NCBI GenBank assembly: GCA_914767715.1
Contig: OU612066.1
Coordinates: 13,955,001-14,019,000, forward strand
Origin: Membranipora membranacea
Taxonomy: Eukaryota > Bryozoa > Gymnolaemata > Cheilostomatida > Membraniporidae
Reading direction: 5' to 3'
DNA length: 64,000 bases
Under the pieces are notes generated by a model. The model was not told where the DNA came from. It did not search any database and saw only the letters and a program-made list of their open reading frames with translations. Every line of letters begins with the position of its first letter. The first letter of the stretch is position 1. The translations under genes were made by a program, and so were the position numbers. This document shows positions 49,101-63,500 of the stretch, piece by piece.

Positions 49101-51512
49101 TCCTCGGATAAACAGGGGGGTCACAACGCTGACTTGAAAATCCAAAAATTATACCAAGGGAGGGTATCATGCTTTTTTTTCGGCCAGATCAAAAAATAGA
49201 TCTACTTCTAACTAACCTCATAAGGAGGAACAACTCCTGCTCATCTCGAATCTGCAGACCGTTTGGCTCTGCGGCATTTCGTTCTCCGTCAGCGTCCGTT
49301 TTAATTAGGGCCACTTTTGCTATAAAAAAACATGCCAAACGGCAGCATCGAAAAATTAAATCTCTGTTGGATTCATATCAAACTCCGACCAGTTCAAGCT
49401 CTTATTGCCCTCATTCAACACGCCGAATATTGGAATCCTCGGATTAACAGGGGGTCACAACGCTGACTTGAAGTTATAAAAATTATACCAAGGGAGGGTA
49501 TCATGCTTTTTTATCGGCCAGATCAAAAAATAGATTTGCTTCTAACTAACCTCATAAGGAGGGGCAACTCCTGCTCATCTCGAATCTGCAGACCGTTTGG
49601 CTCTGCGGCTTTTCGTTCTCCGTCAGCGTCCGTTTCAATTAGGGCCACTTTTGCTATAAAAAAACATGCCAAACGGCAGCATCGAAAAATTAAGTCTCTG
49701 TTGGATTCTTATCAAACTCCTACCAGTTCAAGCTCTTATTGCCCTCATTCAACACGCCGAATATTGGAATCCTCGGATTAACAGGGGGGTCACAGCGCTG
49801 ACTTGAAAATCCAAAAATTATACCAATGGAGGGTATCATGCTTTTTTTTCGGCCAGATCAAAAAATAGAACTACTTGTAACTAACCTCATAAGGAGGAGC
49901 AACTCCTGCTCATCTCGAATCTGCAGACCGTTTGGCTCTGCGGCATTTCGTTCTCCGTCAGCGTCCGTTTTAATTAGGGCCACTTTTGCTATAAAAAAAC
50001 ATGCCAAACGGCAGCATCGAAAAATTAAATCTCTGTTGGATTCTTATCACACTTCGACCAGTTTAAGCTCTTATTGCCCTCATTCAACACGCCGAATATT
50101 GGAATCCTCGGATAAACAGGGGGGTCACAACGCTGACTTGAAAATCCAAAAATTATACCAAGGGAGGGTATCATGCTTTTTTTTCGGCCAGATCAAAAAA
50201 TAGATCTACTTCTAACTAACCTCATAAGGAGGAGCAACTCCTGCTCCTCTCAAATCTGCAGACCGTTTGGCTCTGCGGCTTTTCGTTCTCCGTCAGCGTC
50301 CATTTTAATTAGGGCCACTTTTGCTATAAACAAACATGCCAAACGGCAGCATCGAAAAATTAAATCTCTGTTGGATTCTTAACAAACTCCGACCAGTCCA
50401 AGCTCTTATTGCCCTCATTCAACACGCCGAATATTGGAATCCTCGGATTAACAAGGGGGTCACAACGCTGACTTGAAAATCCAAAAATTATACCAAGGGA
50501 GGGTATCATGCTTTTTTTTCGGCCAGATCAAAAAATAGATTTGCTTCTAACTAACATCATAAGGAGGAGCAACTCCTGCTCATCTCGAATCTGCAGACCG
50601 TTTGGCTCTGCGGCTTTTCGTTCTCCGTCAGCGTCCGTTTTAATTAGGGCCACTTTTGCTATAAAAAAACATGCCAAACGGCAGCTTTGAAAAATTAAAT
50701 CTCTGTTGGATTCTTATCAAACTCCGACCAGTTCAAGCTCTTATTGCCCTCATTCAACACGCCGAATATTGGAATCCTCGGATTAACAGGGGGGTCACAA
50801 CGCTGACTTGAAGATCCAAAAATTATACCAAGGGAGGGTATCATGCTTTTTTTTCGGCAAGATCAAAAAATAGATTTGCTTCTAACTAACCTCATAAGGA
50901 GGGGCAACTCCTGCTCATCTCGAATCTGCAGACCGTTTTGCTCTGCGGCTTTTTTTTCTCCGTCAGCGTCCGTTTTAATTAGGGCCACTTTGGCTATAAA
51001 AAAACATGCCAAACGGCAGCATCGAAAAATTAAATCTCTGTTGGATTCTTATCAAACTCTGACCAGTTCAAGCTCTTATTGCCCTCATTCAACACGCCGA
51101 ATATTGGAATCCTCGGATAAACAGGGGGGTCACAGCGCTGACTTGAAAATCCAAAAATTATACCAAGGGAGAGTATCATGCTTTTTTTTCGGCCAGATCA
51201 AATAATAGATTTTCTTCAAACTAACCTCATAAGGAGGAGCAACTCCTGCTCATCTCGAATCTGCAGACCGTTTTGCTCTGCGGCTTTTCGTTCTCCGTCA
51301 GCGTCCGTTTTAATTAGGGCCACTTTTGCTATAAAAAAACATGCCAAACGGCAGCATCGAAAAATTAAATCTCTGTTGGATTCTTATCAAACTCCGACCA
51401 GTTCAAGCTCTTATTGCCCTCATTCAACACGCCGAATATTGGAATCCTCGGATTAACAGGGGGGTCACAACGCTGACTTGAAAATCCAAAAATTATACCA
51501 AGGGAGGGTATC
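46155..51512 (+). repeat. Mixed W/V block, 16 monomers
   Basis: The monomer starts are 46155 W7 (AAACCTCTG, CTGACCTGAAAATCC), 46491 W8 (CGACCGCATC), 46825 W9 (CCAATGGAGGG upstream, CTCCTATTGCC), 47160 W10 (TATAATGC in place of TATCATGC), 47495 W3-like, 47830 T19/W4-like, 48165, 48500, 48834 (CCATATTAAAAA, CCTGGTCATC), 49169, 49503 (TTTTTTATCGG), 49838 (GAACTACTTGTAAC), 50173 V6, 50508 V7, 50843 V8-like and 51178 (CAAATAATAG, TTTTCTTCAAAC). This part shows more private substitutions per monomer than the duplicated blocks on either side. The end of 49169 has an unusual cluster, CTTGAAGTTATAAAAATT for CTTGAAAATCCAAAAATT. W9, W10, W3 and 47830 recur in order at 61894-63233. Confidence 0.82.
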
Positions 51513-54500
51513 ATGCTTTTTTTTCGGCCAGATCAAAAAATAGATTTGCTTCTAATTAACCTCATAAGGAGGAGCAACTCCTGCTCATCTCGAATCTGCA
51601 GACCGTTTGGCTCTGCGGCTTTTCGTTCTCCGTCAGCGTCCGTTTTAATTAGGGCCACTTTTGCAATAAAAAAACATGCCAAATGGCAGCATCGAAAAAT
51701 TAAATCTCTGTTGGATTCTTATCAAACTCCTACCAGTTCAAGCTCTTCTTGCCGTCATTCAACACGCCGAATATTGGAATCCTCGGATTAACAGGGGGGT
51801 CACAGCGCTGACTTGAAAATCCAAAAATGATACCAAGGGAGGGTATCATGCTTTTTTTTCGGCCAGATCAAAAAATAGATTTGCTTCTAACTAACCTCAT
51901 AAGGAGGAGCAACTCCTGCTCATCTCGAATCTGCAGACAATTTGGCTCTGCGGCTTTTCATTCTCCGTCAGCGTCCGTTTTAATTAGGGCCACTTTTGCT
52001 ATAAAAAAACATGCCAAACGGCAGCATCGAAAAATTAAATCTCTGTTGGATTCTTATCAAACTCCGACCAGTTCAAGCTCTTATTGCCCTCATTCAACAC
52101 GCCGAATATTGGAATCTTCGGATTAACAGGGGGGTCACAACGCTGACTTGAAAATCCAAAAATTATACCAAGGGAGGGTATCATGCTTTTTTTCGGCCAG
52201 ATCAAAAAATACATTTGCTTCTAACTAACCTCCTAAGGAGGAGCAACTCCTGCTCATCTCGAATCTGCAGACCGTTTGGCTCTGCGGCTTTTCGTTCTCC
52301 GTCAGCGTCCGTTTTAATTAGGGCCACTTTTGCTATAAAAAAACATGCCAAACGGCAGCATCGAAAAATTAAATCTCTGTTGGATTCTTATCAAACTTCG
52401 ACCAGTTCAAGCTCTTATTGCCCTCATCCAACACGCCGAATATTGGAATCCTCGGATAAACAGGGGGGTCACTACGCTGACTTGAAAATCCAAAAATTAT
52501 ACCAAGGGAGGGTACATGCTTGTTTTTCGGCCAGATCAAAAAATAGATCTACTTCTAACTAACCTCATAAGGAGGAGCAACTCCTGCTCCTCTCGAATCT
52601 GCAGACCGTTTGGCTCTGCGGGTTTTCGTTCTCCGTCAGCGTCCGTTTTAATTAGGGCCACTTTTGCTATAAAAAAACATGCCAAACGGCAGCATCGAAA
52701 AATTAAATCTCTGTTGGATTCTTATCAAACTCCGACCAGTTCAAGCTCTTATTGCCCTCATTCAACACGCCGAATATTGGAATCCTCGGATTATCAGGGG
52801 GGTCACAACGCTGACTTGAAAATCCAAAAATTATACCAAGGGAGGGTATCATGCTTTTTTTTCGGCCAGATCAAAAAATAGATTTGCTTCTAACTAACCT
52901 CATAAGGAGGAGCAACTCCTGCTCATCTCGAATCTGCAGACCGTTTGGCTCTGCGGCTTTTCGTTCTCCGTCAGCGTCCGTCTTAATTAGGGCCACTTTT
53001 GCTATAAAAAAACATGCCAAACGGCAGCATCGAAAAATTAAATCTCTGTTGGATTCTTATCAAACTCCTACCAGTTCAAGCTCTTATTGCCCTCATTCAA
53101 CACGCCGAATATTGGAATCCTCGGATTAACAGGGGGGTCACAGCGCTGACTTGAAAATCCAAAAATGATACCAAGGGAGGGTATCATGCTTCTTTTTCGG
53201 CCAGATCAAAAAATAGATTTGCTTATAACTAACCTCATAAGGAGGAGCAACTCCTGCTCATCTCGAATCTGCAGACAGTTTGGCTCTGTGGGTTTTCGTT
53301 CTCCGTCAGCGTCCGTTTTAATTAGGGCCTTTTTTGCTATAAAAAAACATGCCAAACGGCAGCATCGAAAAATTAAATCTCTGTTGGATTCTTATCAAAC
53401 TTCGACCAGTTCAAGCTCTTATTGCCCTCATTCAACACGCCGAATATTGGAATCCTCGGATAAACAGGGGGGTCACAACGCTGACTTGAAAATCCAAAAA
53501 TTATACCAAGGGAGGGTATCATGCTTTTTTTTCGGCCAGATCAAAAAATAGATCTACTTCTAACTAACCTCATAAGGAGGAGCAACTCCTGCTCCTCTCA
53601 AATCTGCAGACCGTTTGGCTCTGCGGCTTTTCGTTCTCCGTCAGCGTCCATTTTAATTAGGGCCACTTTTGCTATAAAAAAACATGCCAAACGGCAGCAT
53701 CGAAAAATTAAATCTCTGTTGGATTCTTAACAAACTCCGACCAGTCCAAGCTCTTATTGCCCTCATTCAACACGCCGAATATTGGAATCCTCGGATTAAC
53801 AAGGGGGTCACAACGCTGACTTGAAAATCCAAAAATTATACCAAGGGAGGGTATCATGCTTTTTTTTCGGCCAGATCAAAAAATAGATTTGCTTCTAACT
53901 AACATCATAAGGAGGAGCAACTCCTGCTCATCTCGAATCTGCAGACCGTTTGGCTCTGCGGCTTTTCGTTCTCCGTCAGCGTCCGTTTTAATTAGGGCCA
54001 CTTTTGCTATAAAAAAACATGCCAAACGGCAGCTTTGAAAAATTAAATCTCTGTTGGATTCTTATCAAACTCCGACCAGTTCAAGCTCTTATTGCCCTCA
54101 TTCAACACGCCGAATATTGGAATCCTCGGATTAACAGGGGGGTCACAACGCTGACTTGAAAATCCAAAAATTATACCAAGGGAGGGTATCATGCTTTTTT
54201 TTCGGCCAGATCAAAAAATAGATTTGCTTCTAACTAACCTCATAAGGAGGGGCAACTCCTGCTCATCTCGAATCTGCAGACCGTTTTGCTCTGCGGCTTT
54301 TTTTTCTCCGTCAGCGTCCGTTTTAATTAGGGCCACTTTGGCTATAAGAAAACATGCCAAACGGCAGCATCGAGAAATTTAATCTCTGTTGGATTCTTAT
54401 CAAACTTCGACCAGCTCAAGCTCTTATTGCCCTCATTCAACACGCCGAATATTGGAATCCTCGGATAAACAGGGGGGTCACAACGCTGACTTGAAAATCC

Positions 54501-54525
54501 AAAAATTATACCAAGGGAGAGTATC
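51513..54525 (+). repeat. Nine-monomer block, first copy of 3,013-bp duplication
   Basis: The monomer starts are 51513 V10, 51848 V11, 52183 (T19-like, seven-T run, CTCCTAAGG, CACTACGCTG), 52516 W2-like, 52851 V4/T15-like (GTCTTAATT), 53186 V5, 53521 V6, 53856 V7 and 54191 V8. Monomer 52183 is only 333 bp because its seven-T run is one base short and the phasing motif that ends it has lost two bases (GGGTACATGC) with one compensating difference elsewhere. The block is repeated at offset 3,013 bp. I compared forward translations and scattered nucleotide stretches and found no difference outside the junction monomer; I did not align every base. Confidence 0.92.
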
Positions 54526-57500
54526 ATGCTTTTTTTTCGGCCAGATCAAAAAATAGATCTACTTCTAACTAACCTCATAAGGAGGAGCAACTCCTGCTCA
54601 TCTCGAATCTGCAGACCGTTTGGCTCTGCGGCTTTTCGTTCTCCGTCAGCGTCCGTTTTAATTAGGGCCACTTTTGCAATAAAAAAACATGCCAAATGGC
54701 AGCATCGAAAAATTAAATCTCTGTTGGATTCTTATCAAACTCCTACCAGTTCAAGCTCTTCTTGCCGTCATTCAACACGCCGAATATTGGAATCCTCGGA
54801 TTAACAGGGGGGTCACAGCGCTGACTTGAAAATCCAAAAATGATACCAAGGGAGGGTATCATGCTTTTTTTTCGGCCAGATCAAAAAATAGATTTGCTTC
54901 TAACTAACCTCATAAGGAGGAGCAACTCCTGCTCATCTCGAATCTGCAGACAATTTGGCTCTGCGGCTTTTCATTCTCCGTCAGCGTCCGTTTTAATTAG
55001 GGCCACTTTTGCTATAAAAAAACATGCCAAACGGCAGCATCGAAAAATTAAATCTCTGTTGGATTCTTATCAAACTCCGACCAGTTCAAGCTCTTATTGC
55101 CCTCATTCAACACGCCGAATATTGGAATCTTCGGATTAACAGGGGGGTCACAACGCTGACTTGAAAATCCAAAAATTATACCAAGGGAGGGTATCATGCT
55201 TTTTTTCGGCCAGATCAAAAAATACATTTGCTTCTAACTAACCTCCTAAGGAGGAGCAACTCCTGCTCATCTCGAATCTGCAGACCGTTTGGCTCTGCGG
55301 CTTTTCGTTCTCCGTCAGCGTCCGTTTTAATTAGGGCCACTTTTGCTATAAAAAAACATGCCAAACGGCAGCATCGAAAAATTAAATCTCTGTTGGATTC
55401 TTATCAAACTTCGACCAGTTCAAGCTCTTATTGCCCTCATCCAACACGCCGAATATTGGAATCCTCGGATAAACAGGGGGGTCACTACGCTGACTTGAAA
55501 ATCCAAAAATTATACCAAGGGAGGGTACATGCTTGTTTTTCGGCCAGATCAAAAAATAGATCTACTTCTAACTAACCTCATAAGGAGGAGCAACTCCTGC
55601 TCCTCTCGAATCTGCAGACCGTTTGGCTCTGCGGGTTTTCGTTCTCCGTCAGCGTCCGTTTTAATTAGGGCCACTTTTGCTATAAAAAAACATGCCAAAC
55701 GGCAGCATCGAAAAATTAAATCTCTGTTGGATTCTTATCAAACTCCGACCAGTTCAAGCTCTTATTGCCCTCATTCAACACGCCGAATATTGGAATCCTC
55801 GGATTATCAGGGGGGTCACAACGCTGACTTGAAAATCCAAAAATTATACCAAGGGAGGGTATCATGCTTTTTTTTCGGCCAGATCAAAAAATAGATTTGC
55901 TTCTAACTAACCTCATAAGGAGGAGCAACTCCTGCTCATCTCGAATCTGCAGACCGTTTGGCTCTGCGGCTTTTCGTTCTCCGTCAGCGTCCGTCTTAAT
56001 TAGGGCCACTTTTGCTATAAAAAAACATGCCAAACGGCAGCATCGAAAAATTAAATCTCTGTTGGATTCTTATCAAACTCCTACCAGTTCAAGCTCTTAT
56101 TGCCCTCATTCAACACGCCGAATATTGGAATCCTCGGATTAACAGGGGGGTCACAGCGCTGACTTGAAAATCCAAAAATGATACCAAGGGAGGGTATCAT
56201 GCTTCTTTTTCGGCCAGATCAAAAAATAGATTTGCTTATAACTAACCTCATAAGGAGGAGCAACTCCTGCTCATCTCGAATCTGCAGACAGTTTGGCTCT
56301 GTGGGTTTTCGTTCTCCGTCAGCGTCCGTTTTAATTAGGGCCTTTTTTGCTATAAAAAAACATGCCAAACGGCAGCATCGAAAAATTAAATCTCTGTTGG
56401 ATTCTTATCAAACTTCGACCAGTTCAAGCTCTTATTGCCCTCATTCAACACGCCGAATATTGGAATCCTCGGATAAACAGGGGGGTCACAACGCTGACTT
56501 GAAAATCCAAAAATTATACCAAGGGAGGGTATCATGCTTTTTTTTCGGCCAGATCAAAAAATAGATCTACTTCTAACTAACCTCATAAGGAGGAGCAACT
56601 CCTGCTCCTCTCAAATCTGCAGACCGTTTGGCTCTGCGGCTTTTCGTTCTCCGTCAGCGTCCATTTTAATTAGGGCCACTTTTGCTATAAAAAAACATGC
56701 CAAACGGCAGCATCGAAAAATTAAATCTCTGTTGGATTCTTAACAAACTCCGACCAGTCCAAGCTCTTATTGCCCTCATTCAACACGCCGAATATTGGAA
56801 TCCTCGGATTAACAAGGGGGTCACAACGCTGACTTGAAAATCCAAAAATTATACCAAGGGAGGGTATCATGCTTTTTTTTCGGCCAGATCAAAAAATAGA
56901 TTTGCTTCTAACTAACATCATAAGGAGGAGCAACTCCTGCTCATCTCGAATCTGCAGACCGTTTGGCTCTGCGGCTTTTCGTTCTCCGTCAGCGTCCGTT
57001 TTAATTAGGGCCACTTTTGCTATAAAAAAACATGCCAAACGGCAGCTTTGAAAAATTAAATCTCTGTTGGATTCTTATCAAACTCCGACCAGTTCAAGCT
57101 CTTATTGCCCTCATTCAACACGCCGAATATTGGAATCCTCGGATTAACAGGGGGGTCACAACGCTGACTTGAAAATCCAAAAATTATACCAAGGGAGGGT
57201 ATCATGCTTTTTTTTCGGCCAGATCAAAAAATAGATTTGCTTCTAACTAACCTCATAAGGAGGGGCAACTCCTGCTCATCTCGAATCTGCAGACCGTTTT
57301 GCTCTGCGGCTTTTTTTTCTCCGTCAGCGTCCGTTTTAATTAGGGCCACTTTGGCTATAAGAAAACATGCCAAACGGCAGCATCGAGAAATTTAATCTCT
57401 GTTGGATTCTTATCAAACTTCGACCAGCTCAAGCTCTTATTGCCCTCATTCAACACGCCGAATATTGGAATCCTCGGATAAACAGGGGGGTCACAACGCT

Positions 57501-57538
57501 GACTTGAAAATCCAAAAATTATACCAAGGGAGAGTATC
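54526..57538 (+). repeat. Nine-monomer block, second copy of 3,013-bp duplication
   Basis: The monomer starts are 54526, 54861, 55196, 55529, 55864, 56199, 56534, 56869 and 57204, matching 51513-54191. The first monomer is the junction. It begins AGATCTACTTCTAACTAACC as in V9 at 57539, but continues CTCATAAGG, CTCATCTCGAATC, CTCTTCTTGCC like V10 at 51513. If the left parent was the V9 type at 57539, the exchange lies between 54569 and 54577. The left partner is the monomer that now follows the second copy, as expected for unequal crossover. Confidence 0.92.
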
Positions 57539-60500
57539 ATGCTTTTTTTTCGGCCAGATCAAAAAATAGATCTACTTCTAACTAACCTCCTAAGGAGGAG
57601 CAACTCCTGCTCCTCTTGAATCTGCAGACCGTTTGGCTCTGCGGCTTTTCGTTCTCCGTCAGCGTCCGTTTTAATTAGGGCCACTTTTGCTATAAAAAAA
57701 CATGCCAAACGGCAGCATCGAAAAATTAAATCTCTGTTGGATTCTTATCAAACTCCGACCAGTTCAAGCTCTTATTGCCCTCATTCAACACGCCGAATAT
57801 TGGAATCCTCGGATTAACAGGGTGGTCACAACGCTGACTTGAAAATCCAAAAATTATACCAAGGGAGGGTATCATGCTTTTTTTTCGGCCAGATCAAAAA
57901 ATAGATTTGCTTCTAATTAACCTCATAAGGAGGAGCAACTCCTGCTCATCTCGAATCTGCAGACCGTTTGGCTCTGCGGCTTTTCGTTCTCCGTCAGCGT
58001 CCGTTTTAATTAGGGCCACTTTTGCAATAAAAAAACATGCCAAATGGCAGCATCGAAAAATTAAATCTCTGTTGGATTCTTATCAAACTCCTACCAGTTC
58101 AAGCTCTTCTTGCCCTCATTCAACACGCCGAATATTGGAATCCTCGGATTAACAGGGGGGTCACAGCGCTGACTTGAAAATCCAAAAATGATACCAAGGG
58201 AGGGTATCATGCTTTTTTTTCGGCCAGATCAAAAAATAGATTTGCTTCTAACTAACCTCATAAGAAGGGGCAACTCCTGCTCATCTCGAATCTGCAGACA
58301 ATTTGGCTCTGCGGCTTTTCATTCTCCGTCAGCGTCTGTTTTAATTAGGGCCACTTTTGCTATAAAAAAACATGCCAAACGGCAGCATCGAAAAATTAAA
58401 TCTCTGTTGGATTCTTATCAAACTCCGACCAGTTCAAGCTCTTATTGCCCTCATTCAACACGCCGAATATTGGAATCTTCGGATTAACAGGGGGGTCACA
58501 ACGCTGACTTGAAAATCCAAACATTATACCAAGGGAGGGTATCATGCTTTTTTTTCAGCCAGATCAAAAAATAGATTTGCTTCTAACTAACCTCATAAGG
58601 AGGAGCAACTCCTGCTCATCTCGAATCTGCAGACCGTTTTGCTCTGCGGCTTTTCGTTCTCCGTCAGCGTCCGTTTCAATTAGGGCCACTTTTGCTATAA
58701 AAAAACATGCCAAACGGCAGCATCGAAAAATTAAATCTCTGTTGGATTCTTATCAAACTCCGACCAGTTCAAGCTCTTATTGCCCTCATTCAACACGCAG
58801 AATATTGGAATCCTCGGATTAACAGGGGGGTCACAACGCTGACTTGAAAATCCAAAAATTATACCAAGGGAGGGTATCATGCTATTTTTTCGGCCAGATC
58901 AAAAAATACATTTGCTTCTAACTAACCTCATAAGGAGGAGCAACTCCTGCTCATCTCGAATCTGCAGACCGTTTGGCTCTGCGGCTTTTCGTTCTCCGTC
59001 AGCGTCCGTTTTAATTAGGGCCACTTTTGCTATAAAAAAACATGCCAAATGGCAGCATCGAAAAATTAAATCTCTGTCGGATTCTTATCAAACTCCGACC
59101 AGTTCAAGCTCTTATTGCCCTCATTCAACACGCCGAATATTGGAATCCTCGGATTAACAGGGGGGTCACAACGCTGACTTGAAAATCCAAAAATTATACC
59201 AAGGGAGGGTATCATGCTTTTTTTTCGGCCAGATCAAAAAATAGATTTGCTTCTAACTAACATCATAATGAGGAGCAACTCCTGCTCATCTCGAATCTGC
59301 AGACCGTTTGGCTCTGCGGCTTTTCGTTCTCCGTCAGCGTCCGTTTTAATTAGGGCCACTTTTGCTATAAAAAAACATGCCAAACGGCAGCATCGAAAAA
59401 TTAAATCTCTGTTGGATTCTTATCAAACTCCGACCAGTTCAAGCTCTTTTTGCCCTCATTCAACACGCCGAATATTGGAATCCTCGGATTAACAGGGGGG
59501 TCACACCGCTGACTTGAAAATCCAAAAATTATACCAACGGAGGGTATCATGCTTTTTTTTCGGCCAGATCAAAAAATAGATTTGCTTCTAACTAACATCA
59601 TAAGGAGGAGCAACTCCTGCTCATCTCGAATCTGCAGACCGTTTGGCTCTGCGGCTTTTCGTTCTCCGTCAGCGTCCGTTTTAATTAGGGCCACTTTTGC
59701 TGTAAAAAAAACATGCCAAACGGCATCATCGGAAAATTAAATCTCTGTTGGATTCTTATCAAACTCCGACCAGTTCAAGCTCTTATTGCCCTCATTCAAC
59801 ACGCCGAATATTGGAATCCTCGGATTAACAGGGGGGTCATAACGCTGACTTGAAAATCCAAAAATTATACCAAGGGAGGGTATCATGCTTTTTTTTCGGC
59901 CAGATCAAACAATAGATTTGCTTCTAACTAACCTCATAAGGAGGAGCAACTCCTGCTCATCTCGAATCTGTAGACCGTTTTGCTCTGCGGCTTTTCGTTC
60001 TCCGTCAGCGTCCGTTTTAATTAGGGCCACTTTTGCTATAAAAAAACATGCCAAACGGCAGCATCGAAAAATTAAATCTCTGTTGGATTCTTATCAAACT
60101 CCGACCAGTTCAAGCTCTTATTGCCCTCATTCAACACGCCGAATATTGGAATCCTCGGATTAACAGGGGGGTCACAACGCTGACTTGAAAATCCAAAAAT
60201 TATACCAATGGAGGGTATCATGCTTTTTTTTCGGCCAGATCAAAAAATAGAACTACTTGTAACTAACCTCATAAGGAGGAGCAACTCCTGCTTATCTCGA
60301 ATCTGCAGACCGTTTGGCTCTGCGGCATTTCGTTCTCCGTCAGCGTCCGTTTTAATTAGGGCCACTTTTGCTATAAAAAAACATGCCAAACGGCAGCATC
60401 GAAAAATTAAATCTCTGTTGGATTCTTATCACACTTCGACCAGTTTAAGCTCTTATTGCCCTCATTCAACACGCCGAATATTGGAATCCTCGGATAAACA

Positions 60501-63500
60501 TGGGGGTCACAACGCTGACTTGAAAATCCAAAAATTATACCAAGGGAGGGTATCATGCTTTTTTTTCGGCCAGATCAAAAAATAGATCTACTTCTAACTA
60601 ACCTCATAAGGAGGAGCAACTCCTGCTCCTCTCAAATCTGCAGACCGTTTGGCTCTGCGGCTTTTCGTTCTCCGTCAGCGTCCATTTTAATTAGGGCCAC
60701 TTTTGCTATAAAAAAACATGCCAAACGGCAGCATCGAAAAATTAAATCTCTGTTGGATTCTTAACAAACTCCGACCAGTCCAAGCTCTTATTGCCCTCAT
60801 TCAACACGCCGAATATTGGAATCCTCGGATTAACAAGGGGGTCACAACGCTGACTTGAAAATCCAAAAATTATACCAAGGGAGGGTATCATGCTTTTTTT
60901 TCGGCCAGATCAAAAAATAGATTTGCTTCTAACTAACCTCATAAGGAGGAGCAACTCCTGCTCATCTCGAATCTGCAGACAGTTTGGCTCTGCGGCTTTT
61001 CGTTCTCCGTCAGCGTCCGTTTTAATTAGGGCCACTTTTGCTATAAAAAAACATGCCAAACGGCAGCATCGAAAAATTAAATCTCTGTTGGATTCTTATC
61101 AAACTTCGACCAGTTCAAGCTCTTATTGCCCTCATTCAACACGCCGAATATTGGAATCCTCGGATAAACAGGGGGGTCACAACGCTGACTTGAAAATCCA
61201 CAAATTATACCAAGGGAGGGTATCATGCTTTTTTTTCGGCCAGATCAAAAAATAGATCTACTTCTAACTAACCTCATAAGGAGGAGCAACTCCTGCTCCT
61301 CTCGAATCTGCAGACCGTTTGGCTCTGCGGCTTTTCGTTCTCCGTCAGCGCCCGTTTTAATTAGGGCCACTTTTGCTATAAAAAGACATGCCAAATGGCA
61401 GCATCGAAGAATTAAATCTCTGTCGGATTCTTATCAAACTCCGACCAGTTCAAGCTCTTATTGCCCTCATTCAACACGCCGAATATTGGAATCCTCGGAT
61501 TAACAGGGGGGTCACAAGGCTGACTTGAAAATCCAAAAATTATACCAAGGGAGGGTATCATGCTTGTTTTTCGGCCAGATCAAAAAATAGATCTACTTCT
61601 AACTAACCTCATAAGGAGGAGCAACTCCTGCTCCTCTCGAATCTGCAGACCGTTTGGCTCTGCGGGTTTTCGTTCTCCGTCAGCGTCCGTTTTAATTAGG
61701 GCCACTTTTGCTATAAAAAAACATGCCAAACGGCAGCATCGAAAAATTAAATCTCTGTTGGATTCTTATCAAACTCCTACCAGTTCAAGCTCTTATTGCC
61801 CTCATTCAACACGCCGAATATTGGAATCCTCGGATTAACAGGGGGTCACAGCCCTGACTTGAAAATCCAAAAATTATACCAATGGAGGGTATCATGCTTT
61901 TTTTTCGGCCAGATCAAAAAATAGATTTGCTTCTAACTAACCTCATAAGGAGGAGCAACTCCTGCTCATCTCGAATCTGCAGACCGTTTGGCTCTGCGGC
62001 TTTTCGTTCTCCGTCAGCGTCCGTTTTAATTAGGGCCACTTTTGCTATAAAAAAACATGCCAAACGGCAGCATCGAAAAATTAAAATTCTGTTGGATTCT
62101 TATCAAACTTCGACCAGTTCAAGCTCTTATTGCCCTCATTGAACACGCCGAATATTGGAATCCTCGGATAAACAGGGGGGTCACAACGCTAACTTGAAAA
62201 TCCAAAAATTATACCAAGGGAGGGTATCATGCTTTTTTTTCGGCCAGATCAAAAAATAGATCTACTTCTAACTAACCTCATAAGGAGGAGCAACTCCTGC
62301 TCCTCTCGAATCTGCAGACCGTTTGGCTCTGCGGCTTTTCGTTCTCCGTCAGCGTTCGTTTTAATTAGGGCCACTTTTGCTATAAAAAAACATGCCAAAC
62401 GGCAGCATCGAAAAATTAAATCTCTGTTGGATTCTTATCAAACTCCGACCAGTCCAAGCTCTTATTGCCCTCATTCAACACGCAGAATATTGGAATCCTC
62501 GGATTAACAGGGGGGTCACAACGCTGACTTGAAAATCAAAAAATTATACCAAGGGAGGGTATCATGCTTTTATTTCGGCCAGATCAAAAAATAAATTTGC
62601 TTCTAACTAACCTCATAAGGAGGAGCAACTCCTGCTCATCTCGAATCTGCAGACCGTTTGGCTCTGCGGCTTTTTTTTCTCCGTCAGCGTCCGTTTTAAT
62701 TAGGGCCACTTTTGCTATAAAAAAACATGCCAAACGGCAGCATCGAAAAATTAAATCTCTGTTGGATTCTTATCAACCTCCGACCAGTTCAAGCTCTTAT
62801 TGCCCTCATTCAACACGCAGAATATTGGAATCCTCGGATTAACAGGGGGGTCACAACGCTGACTTGAAAATCCAAAAATTATACCAAGGGAGGGTATCAT
62901 GCTTTTTTTTCGGCCAGATCAAAAAATACATTTGCTTCTAACTAACCTCATAAGGAGGAGCAACTCCTGTTCATCTCGAATCTGCAGACCGTTTGGCTCT
63001 GCGGCTTTTCGTTCTCCGTCAGCGTCCGTTTTAATTAGGGCCACTTTTGCTATAAAAAAACATGCCAAACGGCAGCATCGAAAAATTAAATCTCTGTCGG
63101 ATTCTTATCAAACTCCGACCAGTTCAAGCTCTTATTGCCCTCATTCAACACGCCGAATATTGGAATCCTCGGATTAACAGGGGGGTCACAACGCTGACTT
63201 GAAAATCCAAAAATTATACCAAGGGAGGGTATCATGCTTTTTTTTCGGCCAGATCAAAAAATAGATTTGCTTCTAACTAACATCATAATGAGGAGCAACT
63301 CCTGCTCATCTCGAATCTGCAGACCGTTTGGCTCTGCGGCTTTTCGTTCTCCGTCAGCGTCCGTTTTAATTAGGGCCACTTTTGCTATAAAAAAACATGC
63401 CAAACGGCAGCATCGAAAAATTAAATCTCTGTTGGATTCTTATCAAACTCCGACCAGTTCAAGCTCTTTTTGCCCTCATTCAACACGCCGAATATTGGAA

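Noticed and set aside
52183-52515. Possible separate short repeat family because of the 333-bp length and GGGTACATGC.
   Set aside because: It is an ordinary T19-like monomer with small deletions, and its copy at 55196 has the same ones through duplication.
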